From Heterohyrax brucei (lineage: Eukaryota > Chordata > Mammalia > Hyracoidea > Procaviidae): a stretch of DNA of 64,000 bases. The translations under genes were made by a program, and so were the position numbers. The stretch lies in NCBI GenBank assembly GCA_028571685.1, contig CM053154.1:4315501-4379500 (forward strand), written 5' to 3'. Each line of letters opens with the position of its first letter. Within the stretch, counting starts at the first letter, position 1. Below are positions 46,811 through 57,846 of this stretch, one piece after another. The notes beneath the pieces were generated by a model. It made no database searches and was not told the DNA's origin. It was given only the letters and a program-made list of their open reading frames with translations.

Positions 46811-47590
46811 GAATAATTTCTAATTTTTTTTAATGTTAAGAATTCAGTTTTTGAAAAACCAGTAATTCAAACCAAAAGCTATTTCAAATGTACATTAGAT
46901 ATCTTCCACAACACTCTCTACAAAGCAAGCCAATTATGAATTTTTTTCTACAGAAAATCTCAGCAAGATTTTTTCAATTAATTTTGTCCTGTTATGCTGG
47001 CTTCCACCTGACACCACAGATGTGATGTTGTCTTTTTCACAGCTGGAGACCGGCTAAAATGGCCTCTGGGATAACGCAGCTACGTCAAGCCACAGAGAGG
47101 ATGGCATTGAAAGCGTGCACGTTCCTGTGTTCACGAAGCCACTTTGCCCTTCTCTGATGCTCCTTCCTGGCTCGCTCAGACGACTGTCTGGGAGTCCCTG
47201 ACCCATCAGTTAGTTCTTGAACGTGTAGGTTGGAAAAGCACCCTGTGCCACATCCATGGCTAATACTTTTACTTATGGGACCTCGACCCCAGCCAGCCAG
47301 ACTTCCCATGGCATGCATGTGATTTATGTTTCTGTGGCGGCCTAATCGCAGTCAGAGCTCCTGTGCGCCACAGGGCATCCTCCACCGGCTTTGGGGCCGC
47401 GCCGAGGCATTGCTGTCTGCACAGTGGATCCTTGTGTGCACGTCAGGGCTGGCGTGCTCAGCCGTTCTGGTGGAGGGCCAGGCTGATCTGTCTACACCCC
47501 GGGCTATATCTGCATGATTCTGTCTATACTCGTGACTGTGTCTCTGTAACTTGTAAATAAATAGTAAGGGAGATGAGGTCCTGCAGACCA
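46811..47590. other. Unique sequence, first part AT-rich, no gene recognised
   Basis: 46830-46990 is AT-rich and repeat-free (agccaattatgaatttttttc, tttttcaattaattttg), a weak regulatory candidate. 47085-47590 is GC-balanced, with open frames on both strands that show no domain. Confidence 0.4.
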
Positions 47591-47910
47591 GTTGCTTCAC
47601 ATTATAAAGGGACTGGAAGCCAGTAGTTTGGCTTTAATTTATTCAAAAATTGGATCTGGCTAATTGATTTATTTGTGTAGATCATTGCCAATAATGACCG
47701 GCCTGTTTGTCAATGTCAACATTGTCGGCTCTTGTCTGAAAGGACCCTGTTTTCTGCAGCTGTGGAGTCAGGCAATTGTGGGGATGGTCTTTAACCACCT
47801 GAGTTTCATTGTCTGGGTGGTAAAGATGACAATATGTGAGGCTTTGTCACATATGCCTTGGGTTTAATTTAAATCTCTGCATTTGTTGCTGTTTCCCCTT
47901 TTCTGATCGC
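47590..47910. promoter_or_regulatory. Repeat-free block, candidate conserved enhancer
   Basis: The stretch has homeodomain-like sites (ggctttaatttattc, ggctaattgatttattt), a CCAAT-like core in tgccaataatgaccgg, repeated SOX-like ACAAT/ATTGT cores (caacattgtcggc, ggcaattgtggg, atgacaatatg) and tttaatttaaatc, all within 320 bp without any transposon signature. It has the look of a developmental enhancer. The open frame at 47664-47867 is probably chance. Conservation was not tested. Confidence 0.4.
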
Positions 47911-48183
47911 TGGCAGTCTGCTGGGGGATGAGATCATAACCCACTGAGGTGGGATCTCCAGATATTAACCCAAGAACTTTACCTACTATGATTTCAGTGA
48001 ACTTCCTATTAGTTTAAAATCATGGAGCATTTACTCTGAGCAAAATACCTAGTACTCACTCACATGTTTCTTACTCGAACGTCACTCATTCCCGTGGTCA
48101 TCCGCTCACCCACTGGACACCATCACAGGGCCGTCCACAGAGCTTCGTGAGTCCTTGACGAGAAATCAAATTCATGACAGCCT

Positions 48184-48356
48184 TAAAAACCGAAAAAGCA
48201 AACTCACTGCCATCAGGTTGATTCCAACTCATAGTGACTCTATAGGTCAGAGTAGAACTGTCCCATAGCGTTTTCAAGGAGTTCCTGGTGGATCTGAACT
48301 GCTGGCCTTTTGGTTAGCCGACATAGCACCTAATCACTACGCCACCAGGGCTTCCA
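48184..48356 (-). mobile_element. AfroSINE-like SINE, reverse, near full length
   Basis: Runs from cactgccatcaggttgattcc and ctataggtcagagtagaactg to gatctgaactgctggcc and cgccaccagggcttcc. Short variant, well preserved. Confidence 0.9.
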
Positions 48357-48837
48357 GCCTTACAAGAGGGTTACTGACCTCAAGACGGCAGAAAACACAA
48401 CACACGCTCTGACAGAACTGTGCAGCACGTCCAGCAGCAAAATGGCACCAACGGCCAGGTTCAGCTGGGAGGGGACTCCAGTGTTTGCCTCTCAGATGGG
48501 CAGATAGCACCTGGCCCCTACCTGCGGAGTTCTGACAGTGGAAGCCATGCATGTGCAGCCCAGCGATGTCCAGGAGTGTTCAGCAGGAGGCCCGTGCTCC
48601 GTGTCCTGTGGGCCTCAAAGCTCCCGTCGTCAGGCATTTCTCTGCCCACACTGTCAGTGTGAGAGCCTTCTCTTGCCAGACACTGTTTCAGACACTGCAG
48701 ATGCCTGGTAAACAAGACAGCCTTCTGGCTCTTGTTCAACCTGGTCTGGGGAAACAGGAAAAATACTACCATGCAAAATCTTTGACGGAGATAAAACCAG
48801 GACGGTGATGCTGAAAGATTGTGGGCATTGGAGATTA
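48357..48837. other. Unique sequence, no gene recognised
   Basis: Open frames on both strands (48337-48808) overlap and have no known domain. Confidence 0.4.
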
Positions 48838-49505
48838 TTTGTTTGTTTTTAATGTATTTTCATTATGTTTTCAGTGAAAGTTTGCTGAAAGCAAATTAAT
48901 TTGCAACTGAACCATTGCTGCGCACATTGTTCAGTGACGTCAGTTGCATCTTTCCCAATGTATCCAGTCTCTTTGATTGCATTCTGGTTGTTCTGTGCCC
49001 AGTGTTCTAGTTTCCCTGACACCTTATCTTCTCACCTTCATTGGAGAGTGCTCACTGACCCTTGAGTCTCACACCGACGGAGTACTGTACTCATGAGTGA
49101 TGTCCTTCGGTTGTGCACCAATCTATTATTTCAGTAAAAGATGACTTTGAGTAGTTTCTGTTCAAGGTTTAAGGAGTATCTTGGGATAATACTTTCAGAG
49201 AGTCCTCTAGTCTCAACTGGTCTAGTACATGTGAACTTTTTAAGAATATAGCTCTGCTCCCCATTTTTCTCGTTTTATCAGAATCCATCTAGTGTGCCTT
49301 GATCAGAGTATTTGGTAGTTACAGGAGGGCACCACCTGGTTCTGCTGGTCTTAGAGTAGACGAGACCGGGGCTTGTATAGGCTATGGGCTCAACTGTCTA
49401 AGTTTTTCTTTGAGACTTTGAATTCCATCCTTCCTCTTTGCTCTTGACCAATGGAGACCAACAATTGTATCTTAAATAGCTGCTGACAGCTCTTAAGGGG
49501 GTGGA
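48838..49505 (-). mobile_element. L1-like 3' UTR repeat, reverse, old subfamily
   Basis: The stretch ttttcattatgttttcagtgaaag at the left, ctagtttccctgacacc, gagtatcttgggataat and atcttaaatagctgctgac near 49470 follow the order of the reversed lineage L1 3' UTR, as at 12088-13170 and 62098-62415. It is diverged and non-coding. The family assignment is by recognition. Confidence 0.55.
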
Positions 49506-49869
49506 GGTTATTTAGACTAGAGGATGTGTGGAGCTACTCCAAGCAGGTGACTTTTAAGCTAAAGCCAAGTAAGGACAAAGAACTGACCCTGTAAATACCT
49601 GAGCAGGAGCCCGGATGAATAAAGGACAGGCAATAAACAATGAAAAGGTCTTGAAGTGCAGAGCCAAAAAACCAGAGGGAGGGAAGCCTGGTGGGAGGGT
49701 GTCAGCGTGCTGGAGGACAAGAACACTGTGACAAGCAGGAATCAGAAAATGTGGGCCCAGGTATGAATTTTAAACCTTTTTTTTTTTTTTTTTTTTATTT
49801 CTTAAGTTGTAAAGTCAGCATGGGGTTGAAGAGGAAGGAAGTCATAATTTAAATTTTTAAAACTTTGTT
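49506..49869. other. Unique sequence ending in a T20 tract
   Basis: A run of 20 T at 49777-49796 precedes AT-rich DNA. It might be the reversed tail of a minus-strand retrocopy reaching into the CpG-rich block to its right; I cannot find the matching target duplication. Confidence 0.4.
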
Positions 49870-49969
49870 CTAGAATGGAGAATGGAAGCAAGGACACTCC
49901 CAAGAAGATTCAGCAAAGTCCCCCCAGAATTTCCAGTGGGAAATTCTTAGGTAACGATCCCCTCGCCTT

Positions 49970-50261
49970 ACAGGATGCCACCGCGGACCCTGCACTCCGA
50001 GTCTATGGTGACCGCAGGCGCGCCAACCCAGAGCGTGGTCGGTCAGCTGCCGATGCGCCCCGGCCAGGGGAGAGGTGCCGGCTGACTTCACGGAGGCTGC
50101 GCGGGCACCCCACAACATGCAAGCGAGCTCCGTGTCTGGGCAGCCAATGCCACCTTACCCCAGCAGCCAACGTCACCAGCGAAACGAGGCGCTACCGGTG
50201 ACAGACTTGACCTTTCTAGATGCTACCACTGCAACTCTACCTAATGACAGCATTACCCCGG
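49970..50261. promoter_or_regulatory. CpG-dense block 1, unexplained
   Basis: About 25 CpGs occur in ~245 bp (49970-50215), including CCGCGG at 49981 and GGCGCGCC at 50017-50024, in a window otherwise CpG-poor. The three forward frames contain stretches such as PHNMQASSVSGQPMPPYPSS that look protein-like, but no frame stays open throughout and I recognise no family. It may be a CpG-island remnant, an unrecognised exon, or part of a retrocopy. Confidence 0.45.
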
Positions 50262-50556
50262 CGGTCTTCATCACCTTGTGCTGCCGTAAGAGAAGTACTC
50301 CAAGGGATAACTTTAACAAGTAGTCCAGGAGACTGTCCAAAATCAGGGGACCAGCCAGTCCGATCTTGGGGAGTGAGTCCTGCCTCATTAACACAACTCT
50401 GCCTATTGCACCCCACTAACACGGCAGAGTAAGATTGACAAGGCACAGGAAAGTCACATCGGGTGAAGAACCGGCGGACAATCAGGGAATCGGGGCCTGG
50501 CCAAATTGATGCGCATGTTTTCGGGGGGCACATTTCAATCCACAACACTGTCTTTC
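50262..50556 (-). mobile_element. MaLR-like LTR, internally deleted, reverse
   Basis: The left end (tcaccttgtgctgccgtaagag) and the right end (gggggcacatttcaatccacaac) are the two ends of the reversed MaLR LTR. The middle has catcacgtgtgactt-like losses, and the copy is only ~295 bp. It sits between the two CpG-dense blocks and may have split one island. Confidence 0.75.
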
Positions 50557-50694
50557 CCTTCAACCAGAAGCCAAACAAATCCAAAGAGAATTTATACACT
50601 AAAAATCGCAGTACTTATGCCCCCAAGTCACTTTTTAAAAAGAAATCTGACATACTTTCAGAACCTTCAGAAGCAGAGAGTAGACGCTCTTTGA

Positions 50695-50945
50695 GTGCCA
50701 GTGTGAGCGCGGGCTCGTTGTCGGCTTTTTTGTTGGCTCGGCTCGCGCACACCCTCCTTCTCTCTGGGGATCCTTTCTGTCTTGGGATCCACGGTCACAG
50801 GACCCCACCCTCTGAGCCAACTGATTGGTCGAAAAGGCAGGCACGTGACGCAGATCGAGCCAACCAAACCCCGCCTGGCAGCTCAGACCCACCTACCTGT
50901 TGCCTTGGAGACCACGGAAGCTCTCGGCATCCCCGCGTGTCCGTG
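50695..50945 (-). promoter_or_regulatory. CpG-dense block 2 with promoter-like motifs
   Basis: About 18 CpGs occur in 250 bp. On the minus strand the motifs are, from upstream to downstream: an RFX X-box-like GTCTCCAAGGCAAC (50899-50912), a GC box GGCGGGG (near 50870), an E-box GTCACGTGC (50841-50849) and an NF-Y CCAAT box GACCAATCAG (50821-50830), followed by a CpG-rich segment near 50700-50755. No TATA box is visible. This order suits a TATA-less promoter firing to the left. No downstream gene is recognised. Confidence 0.4.
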
Positions 50946-51083
50946 GAATGGAGCTCTCCAGGGTTTTCCATGGCTGAAGTAGATTGACAGGCTTTTCTTT
51001 ACTGGAGCCTGTGGGTGAACTTGAACCTCCAGCCGTCTAGGAAACAGGCAAGAGTGTTAGCCATTTGCAATACCCAGGGACTC
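50944..51083 (-). mobile_element. Diverged AfroSINE-like SINE, reverse
   Basis: ccagggttttccatggctgaagtag, gattgacaggcttttc and gaacttgaacctccagccg follow the reversed SINE order. It ends near ccagggactccc. It borders CpG block 2. Confidence 0.65.
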
Positions 51084-51483
51084 CCTGGTGGCTGATAGAC
51101 GTACCTTACGGGAGAAAGTATGTCTCTCTGCTCAGCTCCAAGGTTGTGAATTCAAGCTTGTTCTTGCCACGTTTCTTTCTTTCTTTTTGTCTGCAGAATG
51201 AAGCCAAATAGAGACCCCAAAAGAGATGCAAACAGATGTAAGGAGAGGGAGGAAAGACTGAGGGGTGGGGAGTCTCGGTGGCCCTGAGTCACCTGTCCCA
51301 GCCCCAGGCCCCCACTGTCCGCATTCTCCTTCACGTGAGAGCTGATGCTTCTGCCTGTGAGCTCAGAGATTCATGCTCGGCAGAAGTTGTTGGACGTGAG
51401 TATCACTTGAAATTAGAAGATTCCCTGTCTAATGGCAACTGTTAAATTCATTTTAGTAAAGCCTGGAATTTTCTGTGTTCTAG
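51084..51483. other. Unique sequence, no gene recognised
   Basis: Mixed composition, a TTTC-rich run at 51170-51190, no transposon signature. Confidence 0.4.
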
Positions 51484-51648
51484 AGAAGCCCTGGTGGCAT
51501 AGTGGGTTAAGTGCTACCTCTGCTAACTAAAAAGTCAGCAGTTCAAATCCACCAGGTGCTCCTTGGAAACTCTAGAGGACAGTTCTACCCTGACCTCTAG
51601 GGTCGCCATGAGTCAGACCCAACTCACCGGCCACGGGTTGCGGGTAGA
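51484..51648 (+). mobile_element. AfroSINE-like SINE, forward, full length
   Basis: agccctggtggcatagtggg (A box), gctaactaaaaagtcagcag, ttcaaatccaccagg (B box), ccttggaaactctag, and cgccatgagtcagacccaac to cacgggttg. One of the best preserved copies. Confidence 0.9.
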
Positions 51649-52283
51649 GATTCCAAGCACGGAGCCAGGCCCACCGCATGATCCTCAGCCCCTTCGTAAC
51701 AGGGACATTTACCCAGCAGGCTCTGCTCCATCCCTAAGAAAGGGTATTCAAACACAACCCTTGGCTACTAGGAAGTTAGTTTATGTGTCCGACCTAACAT
51801 TAACCAGAAGAGATGCAGGAGGCTGAAATGGATTAGAACAAGGCCATGTGACCCAGCCCTGCTCTCTGCATCTTCTCCTCACATGAGTCCCTTTGGATTC
51901 CTTAGACAGCTGTGCCTTCCCAAAGCCATCCTGGCTGGTTTATTTCTCCAGATGTTTTGTGATCTCATCTCTGATCAATGTCTACAGGATTTTCCAACCA
52001 CTCGAGTCAGACAACTGTCTCTCTATTGCTGGTTATTCTCCTTGTCCCTGTTTTGGAGCCTGGACTATGTTGCCTTTAATCTGTCCTTGTCTCATGTCCA
52101 GAAGGACCTTTAACAAACCCGCTACAGACAGTTCCAACTTTTGACGGCGCTTTGTTCCAAAGACTGCTCTGCTCTAAGTTCTTGGTCTGGTTTGGCTTGG
52201 TTTTCACTGTCACTGCCCTTATGACCCAGGTCTTTTGAAATCTGATCTGTGTTTGTCTTTGAGGTTGCAAAGCCTTACGTATA
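51649..52283. other. Unique sequence, no gene recognised
   Basis: Open frames at 51883-52144 overlap in two phases and have no known domain. Confidence 0.4.
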
Positions 52284-52824
52284 TGTTATGGATTGAATTG
52301 TGTCCCCCAAATATATGTCAACTTGGTTAGGCCATGATTCTTGGCATTTTGTGGTTGTTCTCCATTTTGTGGTTGTGATTTCCCGGTGTGTAGTACACTC
52401 TAATCTGCCTGCAGTTAACGAGGCGAGATTGGTTCACATTATAGAAGATAAGGGTGGGAGGTGACACCTTCACTCATGTCACAGCCGTCATTCAATATAA
52501 GGGGCGTTTCCCTGAGGTATCCCACGTCACATTTTATCTTACGAGAGACCAAAGGGAAAAGAAGCAGGCAGGAGAAAGAGACCTCGTATCATCGAGAAAG
52601 CTAAGTCAGGAGCAGAGTGTCTCCTTTGGACCTGAAGGTGCTGCACTGAGAAGCTCCTAGTCTCTCGGAAGACTGACAATAAGAAGTCAACAGAGAGAGA
52701 AAGCCTCGCCTGGAGCTCACGACCTCTCATAGGACTTCTAGCCTCCTCTACTGTGAGGCCTTCTGTTTGATAAGGCCATTCACTTGTCGCACTTCTGTTA
52801 TAGCAGTGGTAGGTGACTGATTCA
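52284..52824 (+). mobile_element. MaLR-like LTR, forward, near full length
   Basis: It starts TGTTATGGATTGAATTGTG and ends near GATTCA, 541 bp. Contains ggccatgattcttggc, ttatcttacgagagacc, agcaggagcagagtg-like block and gcacttctgttatagcag. No obvious 5-bp duplication is left. It is a solo LTR. Confidence 0.8.
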
Positions 52825-53679
52825 TGTGAGAACGATCACTTCAGCAAACTAGCCTGCAGCACTGTGTACAGTACGTGCCACTGTACAATAAGATGCATGA
52901 AGAAAAAAAGAAAACCAAAAACAGAAGAGGGCAGTCATGGGTGAGGCTGGTCATGACCGCAGGACATCCTAAGCAGAGACCTGCCAGTACGGAGGGCATG
53001 ACACTTCCCTCCCTTTATGGATGGTTACAGACCGAGCCTCACACTCCAGTGGACGATTCTGTTTCCTTTCTAATATTTTCATTTTAACAACTAGTCCTAG
53101 GGCACCTGGATTTTTTTTGTAGTTTCTCCTGCTGCTATGGTTTTCATTTCTGTACCAACACTCAAAGCCACCTATTCGTGACAAGACGTGTCCCCCCCGC
53201 CCCACCAAGCATAAAAGTTCTCTCCATCTGTCCAATAAGCTACTGCTGAGGTTCTGGGTGAACCAGCCAAGGAGCAGGAGAAACTGTGCAACTGATGACA
53301 CACTGTATTGTCATGTGTCACCCTCACGGTCACTCTGACACTGCAGCCACGGTATCAGTCCATCTCAGGTGCCGCAGATCACGAGTCATGGGCTCCTTGG
53401 TGCTTGACTTAATCCTTTTCCCTTGAGCAAAACATCTGTCTCCAGAGGTCAACAAAAATGTTTCTTGTTTCTATTCAAAATGCAATAAATTGAAAAAGTC
53501 ACAAGGAAAGATTTGAACTAAACATAGTTAGAGGAAAGAAAATCTCCAGATGCTTAGCAGGGATGGGACAGACAGCCTCCTCTCCCTCTGGAGCCAGGGA
53601 GAAGGGCTCATCTTGACGACAGACTCGATATCCTGGCTGCATTCCCAAATGCAGCATTTCACTGACTTCTCCGATGCTA
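52825..53679. other. Unique sequence, no gene recognised
   Basis: Mixed composition. An open frame at 52969-53301 reverse has no known domain. No transposon signature found. Confidence 0.4.
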
Positions 53680-53818
53680 CTTGCTGTCCAGGTAATTCTG
53701 ACTTATGGTGACCTGTGCATGTGAGAGAACTTTATTCCACAGGTTTCTTCAATGGCAGACTTTTTCCAAAGTACGTTACTCAGGCTTTCTTACAAGGTGC
53801 CTCTGGGTGGCACCCAGA
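53680..53818 (-). mobile_element. Degraded AfroSINE-like SINE, reverse
   Basis: ctgtccaggtaattctgacttatggtgacc, caggtttcttcaatggcag and aggctttcttacaaggtgcc follow the reversed order of the longer variant. The tRNA-like head is lost. Confidence 0.6.
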
Positions 53819-54304
53819 CAGCAGCTCAGTGATATTTTTGGGTGCTACACAGGGACTACACCAGGACCTTGGAAACTGTAGTACTATTCCTAGTGACAGC
53901 ATCCCGAATGAACACAGTGAGATAGGAGTTTTGATTTCCAAAACTTCTCACCAGAGCCTGAGCTCAGGATGTGATCTTCCGCACCTGCTGGGGGGTCGTC
54001 ACTTGTTAGTTCCACCTGCAGAACCGCTTCTCCCTCAGAGAACCCCCAGAGATGGGGGTTCCTTGTCCTCTGGCTGTCTCTCATTACAAGATGGCAATGT
54101 GGCACGGTGGTTAAGAGCTCCTGCATGCTAATGTGAGCAATCTAAGTAACAGAGAGTGAAGGGACTTGCCTCTCGTTTTCAAAGGGGATACTTTACTTAA
54201 TGCAGGCTAACCAGCTGTGGTCTTCCCGTCTGCAATAGAAGCATCGTGTGTGCGCTCAGACTTAGCCATTCCAGGGGAGTCTGTTTTCAGAAACTGTCTT
54301 TCTG
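53819..54304. other. Unique sequence with a SINE-head scrap
   Basis: 54095-54125 (gtggcacggtggttaagagc) is an isolated AfroSINE-like A-box region without the rest of the element. Nothing else recognised. Confidence 0.4.
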
Positions 54305-54337
<33 letters not shown>

Positions 54338-54375
54338 TCTCTCACTCACACACACACGCACATACACACACACAC
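54305..54375. repeat. Compound microsatellite (CT)n, (CTAT)n, (CA)n
   Basis: Successive CT, CTAT, CT and CA runs. Confidence 0.95.
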
Positions 54376-54441
54376 TTCCTTTTCGGTAGCCGCTTGCCAT
54401 CAGCCGTGTACCCCTTTGCAGTTTGATGACTGTCATAGTTG

Positions 54442-54632
54442 GTTACCATCCAGTCAGCCCCCACCCTTCGTGACCCCATGTAACGCCGTGGATCAGCCCA
54501 CGGGGTCTTCTCGCCTGACTTCCTTACAGGAGCAAATCGCTGGGTCTTTCTCCCTCAGAGCCACTGGCTGGGTTCAAACCACTGTCCTTTCCATGCGCAG
54601 CTGAGTGCTGAACCGTTGCGTCACAAGGGCTG
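54442..54632 (-). mobile_element. AfroSINE-like SINE, reverse, diverged
   Basis: accatccagtcagcccccacc, gaccccatgtaacgcc, gctgggtctttctccctcag, ggttcaaaccactgtcc and gttgcgtcacaagggct follow the reversed SINE from tail to head. Confidence 0.75.
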
Positions 54633-54984
54633 CTTTGGAGCCTTGTCTTTTGGTGGTGGTATTGATGTTTTAAAAACCCACCACAGGTCTGTCTCCAGGG
54701 TGGCTTGAGGTGGAGGCAGAGTTGTGCCTTCCAACAGCCTTCTCCTCTGTTGCTCTCCTCGCCTGGCCTTCCAGCCCTCTGCTCACACAGCTGGGCTGTG
54801 GCCGCTGTGTGAGAAACACGCCTCCTCACTGGACCCCTGTGTTTTCTAGACCAAGTCTTTGTAAAGCTTTTTGTTATACCTCTACTGGGTGGACGGATAG
54901 CTTAATTAGGGCACCTTGCCGTCACTAATATGCCTGGGTATCGTGTCAGTGGGACGAAGGCGAAAACAAAACAGCCTCTTGGCA
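54633..54984. other. Unique sequence, no gene recognised
   Basis: GC-balanced, no transposon signature, no supported open frame. Confidence 0.4.
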
Positions 54985-55440
54985 GGAGACATTGTGACTT
55001 TAAACAGGAAGCTCACATCTGAGAGGTTCCTGGCGTTTGATTTTATTTATTGTCTGAGTCAGATAAATATCTGATATCTTTTGCTCCCCTAATCCCAGTT
55101 AAACATGTTTTTGGAAGCAAGGCTGATTTTTCCCTGGGAATTAATAGCACATCTTCTCTAAAATGGGGTGACGTCAAGGGCCCCTGGCTTGGCAAGACCA
55201 CGAGCTGTTAGGCGCTCTGCCTGGGAGGCTCCCGCAGTGTCCGCCAGCCTCCGCCACCGTCACGGCCGCCGCCAGCCTCCTGCTCCTTTCAGAGGTGCTC
55301 TCTCGCCTCGGTGATTGTTGCTGTAATTACCCAAATGATCTGCTTGACTGTCATTTCTAGTCAAAGGTGTCATCCAAAATTAAAAATTCATGTAAAACCT
55401 GGAGACGCAACTTTTAAACAGACAGTCAGGACCTGATCTG
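54985..55440. promoter_or_regulatory. Repeat-free block, candidate conserved enhancer with CpG cluster
   Basis: AT-rich homeodomain-like flanks (gggaattaatagcac near 55136, gctgtaattacccaaatg near 55320) enclose a CpG-bearing core at 55210-55310 (ccgccaccgtcacggccgccgcc). A CRE-like gtgacgtcaagg lies at 55169. There is no transposon signature over 450 bp. Inferred from composition only. Confidence 0.35.
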
Positions 55441-55874
55441 ATTTTACAATGCTTTCCTTAACCCCTTTGGTGCCTTGCAGCAGGGTTCAGTGAAAAAGGG
55501 GACTGGGCATAGAAGAGGGGGGTTTTCCCAGACCCCAACAACTGGAGATGCCCCTCTATCATCCAAACTGAGCAAGAGTTTGAAGAAAAAGTACAGCAGC
55601 CAAGGTTCAGTTCTAGGGGAGTCTCTGTTCCTGGGGGCGTCATCCCCATGGGTGAACAACCGTGGGACTCCAGCCTGGTGAAATTGCAGCCCTAATTATA
55701 CTGAAGAAAGGGATTTACATGCAGAAAAATCAAGCCAAGTCAAGGCTTTGTGACTCCAGTGTGAGGTCTGGGTGTTCATTTTAATAACAGTAGCATTTTC
55801 TGTCTACTTGGGCTTCACAGCCATGACAGAGTAAATTCCCAAGTAAAACAGGGGAAACCGTTTAGCGGTATTTC
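55441..55874. other. Unique sequence, no gene recognised
   Basis: Overlapping open frames at 55444-55681 on both strands, no known domain. Confidence 0.4.
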
Positions 55875-56695
55875 TTCTTTGTAATTTTTTAAAACTTAAA
55901 TTAGCATACAGAGGAGCTAACGTTTGGGGGAGTTTGGGTGCAACGTGAGTTGGACACATGTACATAGTCTTGTAACCACCACCCAACCAGGGTGGAGAAC
56001 GACTCCATCGCTCTACAGGCGCCCCGCCTGCTGCCTCGACATACCCTCCACGTACGCTTGGTCCCTGGCACCTGCTGCCGTGCTCTCCATCACCGCAGTC
56101 TGGCTTCACCAAAACGTCATATAAATGGAATCCTACGATTCACAACCTTTGCAGAGCGGCTCCTTTCACCTGCAGTGCAGCTCTGAGCTTCACCCGTGTC
56201 ATGTGGAGCGATCAGTCCTTACCCTTTTCCTCCGAGCCGTGTCCCAGAGAGTAGGCACACCACAATGTATTCTTCTGCTCACCCATGGGATATATATCAG
56301 TGGGTCCCAGTTTGGGGTGGTGGTGAATACAAATGTAAGGTTTGTGTGGACATACATTTCCAGAGCCTGTCTTGGTTTGCACTCAAACCAGGAATGTCTG
56401 AGAGCACCAGTCTCTGCACTGTCCCCACTCTTGGCATCACCGTAGTGAGAACATGCTTTTGTCTGCTTGTTTGTTTGTCTGTCATCTCAGTAGTAGGTGT
56501 GTAGTGATCTCTTGTGTGGCTTTGATTTGTGTTTCCCTACTAGACAATAATGTTGAGTTTCTCTTCATGTTCTTATTTACCACTCATATATATCCTTTGA
56601 TGAGGTGTCTGTTTAAATCATTTATTCTTTTTTATTTTGAGTTGCTTGTTTTCTTTATTGTTGAAATTTGAAAGCTCTTTATATGTTCTGCATTT

Positions 56696-56888
56696 TGTTG
56701 TTGCTGCATGCTGTCAAGTTTATTCCAACTCATAGCAACTCTGTATCACAGAGCAGAACTCCCCTGCAGGGTTTCATAGACTGTAATATTTATGGGAGCA
56801 GATCTGCTGGATTGCAGCTGGTAAGTTCAAACCACAAGCCTTTTGAGTAGCATCTGAGTGCTTAACCACTTCACCCCCAGAGTTCCTC
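56696..56888 (-). mobile_element. AfroSINE-like SINE inserted in the old L1, reverse
   Basis: gctgtcaagtttattccaactcatagcaac, the middle tttcatagactgtaatattt, and caaaccacaagccttttgag to ccagagttcctc. Longer variant. Confidence 0.85.
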
Positions 56889-57117
56889 ATATATTCTGCA
56901 TACAAAGCCTCTCTCAGATACAACCTTGAAAATATTGTCCCCCCTTCTATAGCTTGTTTTTTTAATTCTTTTTGGAATCATATCTGAAAAATATTTGCCT
57001 CACATAAGGTCATAAATATGTCTTCTAGCGTGTCTTCAGAAAGTCTTACAGCTTTATGCTTTGTGTTTACATCAATGAACTATTTTGAATTAACTGTTAC
57101 ATAAAGTATGAGGTATG

Positions 57118-57415
57118 TTGTTAAGTGAAGTCAAGTCCATTCTGACTCATGGTGATTCTATGCACAACAGAGTGAGATGCTGCCCACCTCTGCATTGTGC
57201 TCACAGCCGGTTCTGTCCTGCAGCCCCTTGCTGCAGCCACAGTGTCAACACACCTTGTTGAGGGTCTCCCTCTTTGACTGTCTTCTTTACCAGTCATGAT
57301 ATTCTTCTGCAGGGACCAGTCCCTACTAATAACATGTCCAAAATATGTGAAGCAAAGTGTCTCCATCCTTGCTTCTAAGGAGCACTCTGAATAGATATAT
57401 CTGTCATTTCTCAAA
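57118..57415 (-). mobile_element. RTE (BovB-clade) fragment encoding the ORF C-terminus
   Basis: The minus strand is open for 97 codons and reads LEARMETLCFTYFGHVISRD, then GRPSTRCVDTVAAARG and VVHRITMSQ, which match the conserved RTE/BovB C-terminal tail (consensus SYFGHVMRRD...GRPR.RW.D...VHRVTKS). Only this 300-bp end is present, as expected for a 5'-truncated insertion. It lies within an old L1. Confidence 0.8.
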
Positions 57416-57596
57416 TATCACACTGTTTTGATTACTGTAACTTTCTAAAGTGTTTAGATTGGGTAGAGTGAGACCTTTAATCTTGTTCTTCTTTAAAGCT
57501 GATTTTGCTCTTCCAGCTCCTTTGTCTTACCTTATGCATTCATGACTATCATACAGAAATATGATTGATTTTTGTGTATTTATCTTGTATCCTAAG

Positions 57597-57777
57597 AAGG
57601 TTTGGTGGAGCAGTGGTTAAGCACTCAGCTGCCAATCAAAAGGCTGGTACTCTAAGGGAGAAAGATGTCACAATTTGCTTCAGTAAAGAATTATAGCCTT
57701 GGAAACCCTATGGTACAATTCTATGCTGCCCTATAGTGTTGTTGTAAATCAAAACTGACTTATGACAAGGGGTTTAT
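57597..57777 (+). mobile_element. AfroSINE-like SINE, forward, longer variant
   Basis: ggtggagcagtggttaagcac (A box), gctgccaatcaaaaggctgg, gtaaagaattatagccttgg (middle block) and gttgttgtaaatcaaaactgac at the end. Confidence 0.85.
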
Positions 57778-57846
57778 CTTATATCCTGTGACCATGAAAA
57801 ATTTACTTATTATTTCCAGAAGCTCTCTCTTTAAACAAACTATGTA

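Noticed and set aside
49875..50201. 108-codon forward open frame over CpG block 1 as a gene
   Set aside because: The Arg-rich product reflects CpG content, not a known family. Kept only as an unexplained CpG-rich block.
50463..50987. 174-codon forward open frame
   Set aside because: It starts inside a reversed MaLR LTR, crosses CpG block 2 and ends in a SINE, so it joins unrelated sequence.
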